This document shows positions 36,600 through 37,793 of a stretch of DNA of 37,793 bases, in pieces. Location of the stretch: NCBI GenBank assembly GCA_005887995.1, contig VBJD01000087.1:1-37793 (forward strand), in the 5' to 3' direction. The first letter of the stretch is position 1. Each line of letters opens with the position of its first letter. The notes under the pieces were generated by a model. It was not told where the DNA came from. It saw only the letters and a program-made list of their open reading frames with translations, and made no database searches. Both the position numbers and the translations under genes were made by a program. The DNA comes from Chloroflexota bacterium. GTDB taxonomy: Bacteria; Chloroflexota; Limnocylindria; P2-11E.

Positions 36600-37570
36600 G
36601 AAGCGCGTGCCGGCGCCGGACGCGCTCGCGCGTACGCGGCGCGTGCGACGCCGACGATGCCCTGGCGTGCCGCGACGACGAAGGCGATGAAGAGGAGTCC
36701 GAGCACCGTCTCGGCGAAGGGGATCGATGACGGCAGCACGCGCTCGACATAGAGCACGACGACCGCACCGATCGCCGGACCGAGCAGCGTCGCGGTGCCC
36801 CCGATGAGCACGGACACGAACGCCTCGATCGAGCGTCCGATGCCGACGTCGTTGGTCGATACAAAGCGGAGCGACCACCCCGAGAGCGCGCCGGCGACCC
36901 CGGCGATCGCGCCCGCGAGGACGAACGCCGACAGCTTGAGCCGCGTCGCGTCATAGCCGAGCGCGCGCATGCGCCGCTCGTTCTCGCGCACGCCGACGAG
37001 CGCGAGCCCGTAGGCGGACGTGCGGATCCGCCAGAGCAGCAGCACGACGACGACGAAGGTCGTCGCGACGAGCTCGAACAGCGCATCGGGCGCGTTGAAG
37101 TCGAGCCCGAGCAGCCGAGGGCGGCGCACGCCGGGAAGGCCGTTAGAGCCCCCGGTGAGCTCCGTCGCCTGGAACGCGACGGCGAAGACCATCTGCGCGA
37201 ACGCGAGCGTGAGCATGAGGAAGAAGATCCCCGCCGCACGCACGGCGAAGAGCCCGATCACGAGCGACAGGAGCGCGGACGCCACGATCGCCGCGCCGAG
37301 ACCGACGAGCAGCTCATCGCTCCCGAGGCGAGCCATCGTGACCGCGGCTGCGTACGCGCCTGCGCCGAAGAAGGCAGCGTGGCCGAGGGACGGCAGCCCG
37401 GCTGAGCCGACTAGGAGATCGAGCGAGAGCGCGAGGATCGCGAGGACGAGCATGTCCCGCAGGACCGTCGTCGCGTAGCGCGATGACTCCCACTCACTGG
37501 TCCAGACCGGGAACGTGACCAGCGCGAGCGCGGCGACGGCAGCGCCCGCGATGAGCGCACCGCGCCTCAT
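36596..37570 (-). CDS. livM: Branched-chain amino acid ABC transporter permease LivM, second copy
   Basis: 324 residues. A hydrophobic N-terminus is followed by LLVGSAGLPSLGHAAFFGAGAYAAAV, AAGIFFLMLTLAFAQMVFAV, GLALVGVRENERRMRALGYD (coupling loop) and SVLIGGTATLLGPAIGAVVVLYVE. The ATG overlaps the livH stop by 4 bases. Similar in design to the copy at 21746-22618 but clearly divergent in sequence, so not a recent duplication. Confidence 0.92.
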   Translation of the reverse strand: MRRGALIAGAAVAALALVTFPVWTSEWESSRYATTVLRDMLVLAILALSLDLLVGSAGLPSLGHAAFFGAGAYAAAVTMARLGSDELLVGLGAAIVASALLSLVIGLFAVRAAGIFFLMLTLAFAQMVFAVAFQATELTGGSNGLPGVRRPRLLGLDFNAPDALFELVATTFVVVVLLLWRIRTSAYGLALVGVRENERRMRALGYDATRLKLSAFVLAGAIAGVAGALSGWSLRFVSTNDVGIGRSIEAFVSVLIGGTATLLGPAIGAVVVLYVERVLPSSIPFAETVLGLLFIAFVVAARQGIVGVARAAYARARPAPARAS

Positions 37571-37793
37571 CGCGCGATGCGCACGCGGCCGAGGAGGCCG
37601 GTCGGCCGCAGCAACAGGACGAACGCCACGATCGCGAAGATGAGCGCGAGCGCGAACTGAGGGAAGAGGACCTTGCCGAACGTGTCCGCGGGTCCGACGA
37701 GCGCGCCGCCGGCGATGGCACCCGAAAGCGTGCCGAGCCCGCCGACCACGACGACGATGAGCGAGTAGATGAGCGCATCGACGTCCATCCCCG
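37567..37793 (-). CDS. livH: LivH-type permease, second copy (N-terminus outside window)
   Basis: The last 75 or so residues of a LivH permease: SLIVVVVGGLGTLSGAIAGG is the conserved GG.GS..GA..GA block. Two hydrophobic segments follow, then a RPTGLLGR terminus shared by LivH proteins. The frame is open to the right edge. Confidence 0.88.
   Translation of the reverse strand, partial: GMDVDALIYSLIVVVVGGLGTLSGAIAGGALVGPADTFGKVLFPQFALALIFAIVAFVLLLRPTGLLGRVRIAR

Noticed and set aside
35301-36878. A single 525-residue fused LivM-LivG-LivF protein
   Set aside because: The long open frame is produced by the livG lesion joining unrelated frames. livM, livG and livF each have their own overlapping GTGA- or ATGA-type junctions.

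Overview
The window is GC-rich bacterial chromosome. The 16S rRNA type, gene content and codon use suggest an uncultured member of Chloroflexota, but this is inference and a 16S search would settle it. Most genes are housekeeping genes. The striking part is the rRNA operon on the minus strand, whose 23S gene carries two group I introns.

Layout. Positions 1-8.5 kb hold the end of a tandem adenylate-cyclase-domain protein, a DUF3048 lipoprotein diverging from a lytic-transglycosylase lipoprotein, purU, a GNAT acetyltransferase translationally coupled to clpC, and an S1-domain (RpsA-like) protein. Positions 8.5-13.4 kb hold a GAF/receiver/LuxR regulator, a FliA/WhiG-type sigma factor behind a structured leader, a CHRD protein, a truncated LAGLIDADG protein and an APH-fold kinase.

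Positions 13.4-20.3 kb, read right to left, hold a promoter, a boxA-like site, 16S, tRNA-Ile(GAU), tRNA-Ala(UGC), 23S, 5S and a rho-independent terminator. The 23S gene is about 4.04 kb long. Removing a 732-nt intron after U1931 (it encodes a LAGLIDADG endonuclease) and a 307-nt ORF-less intron after U2592 leaves a normal length of about 3.0 kb. P1, P10, and the Q, R and S core elements can be read directly. The larger intron appears to end in C instead of the near-universal terminal G.

Positions 20.3-28.4 kb hold a complete branched-chain amino acid (Liv-type) ABC operon livK-H-M-G-F. Upstream of it on the same strand are the DNA maintenance genes dnaX-ybaB-recR, two small charged proteins (one His-rich, one with a DUF6582-like domain and a basic tail) and the SRP RNA. 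Positions 28.5-34.4 kb hold an MFS exporter, a HAD hydrolase, two tRNA-Ser genes bracketing an unknown membrane protein, a second MFS transporter, class I aldolase and tadA.

Positions 34.4-37.8 kb hold an SPFH gene with an internal out-of-frame deletion, a small ribbon-helix-helix protein, and a second Liv-type cluster. In that cluster livG also has an internal out-of-frame deletion that removes the ABC signature and Walker B. Two such lesions 1.4 kb apart suggest either local decay or an assembly problem.
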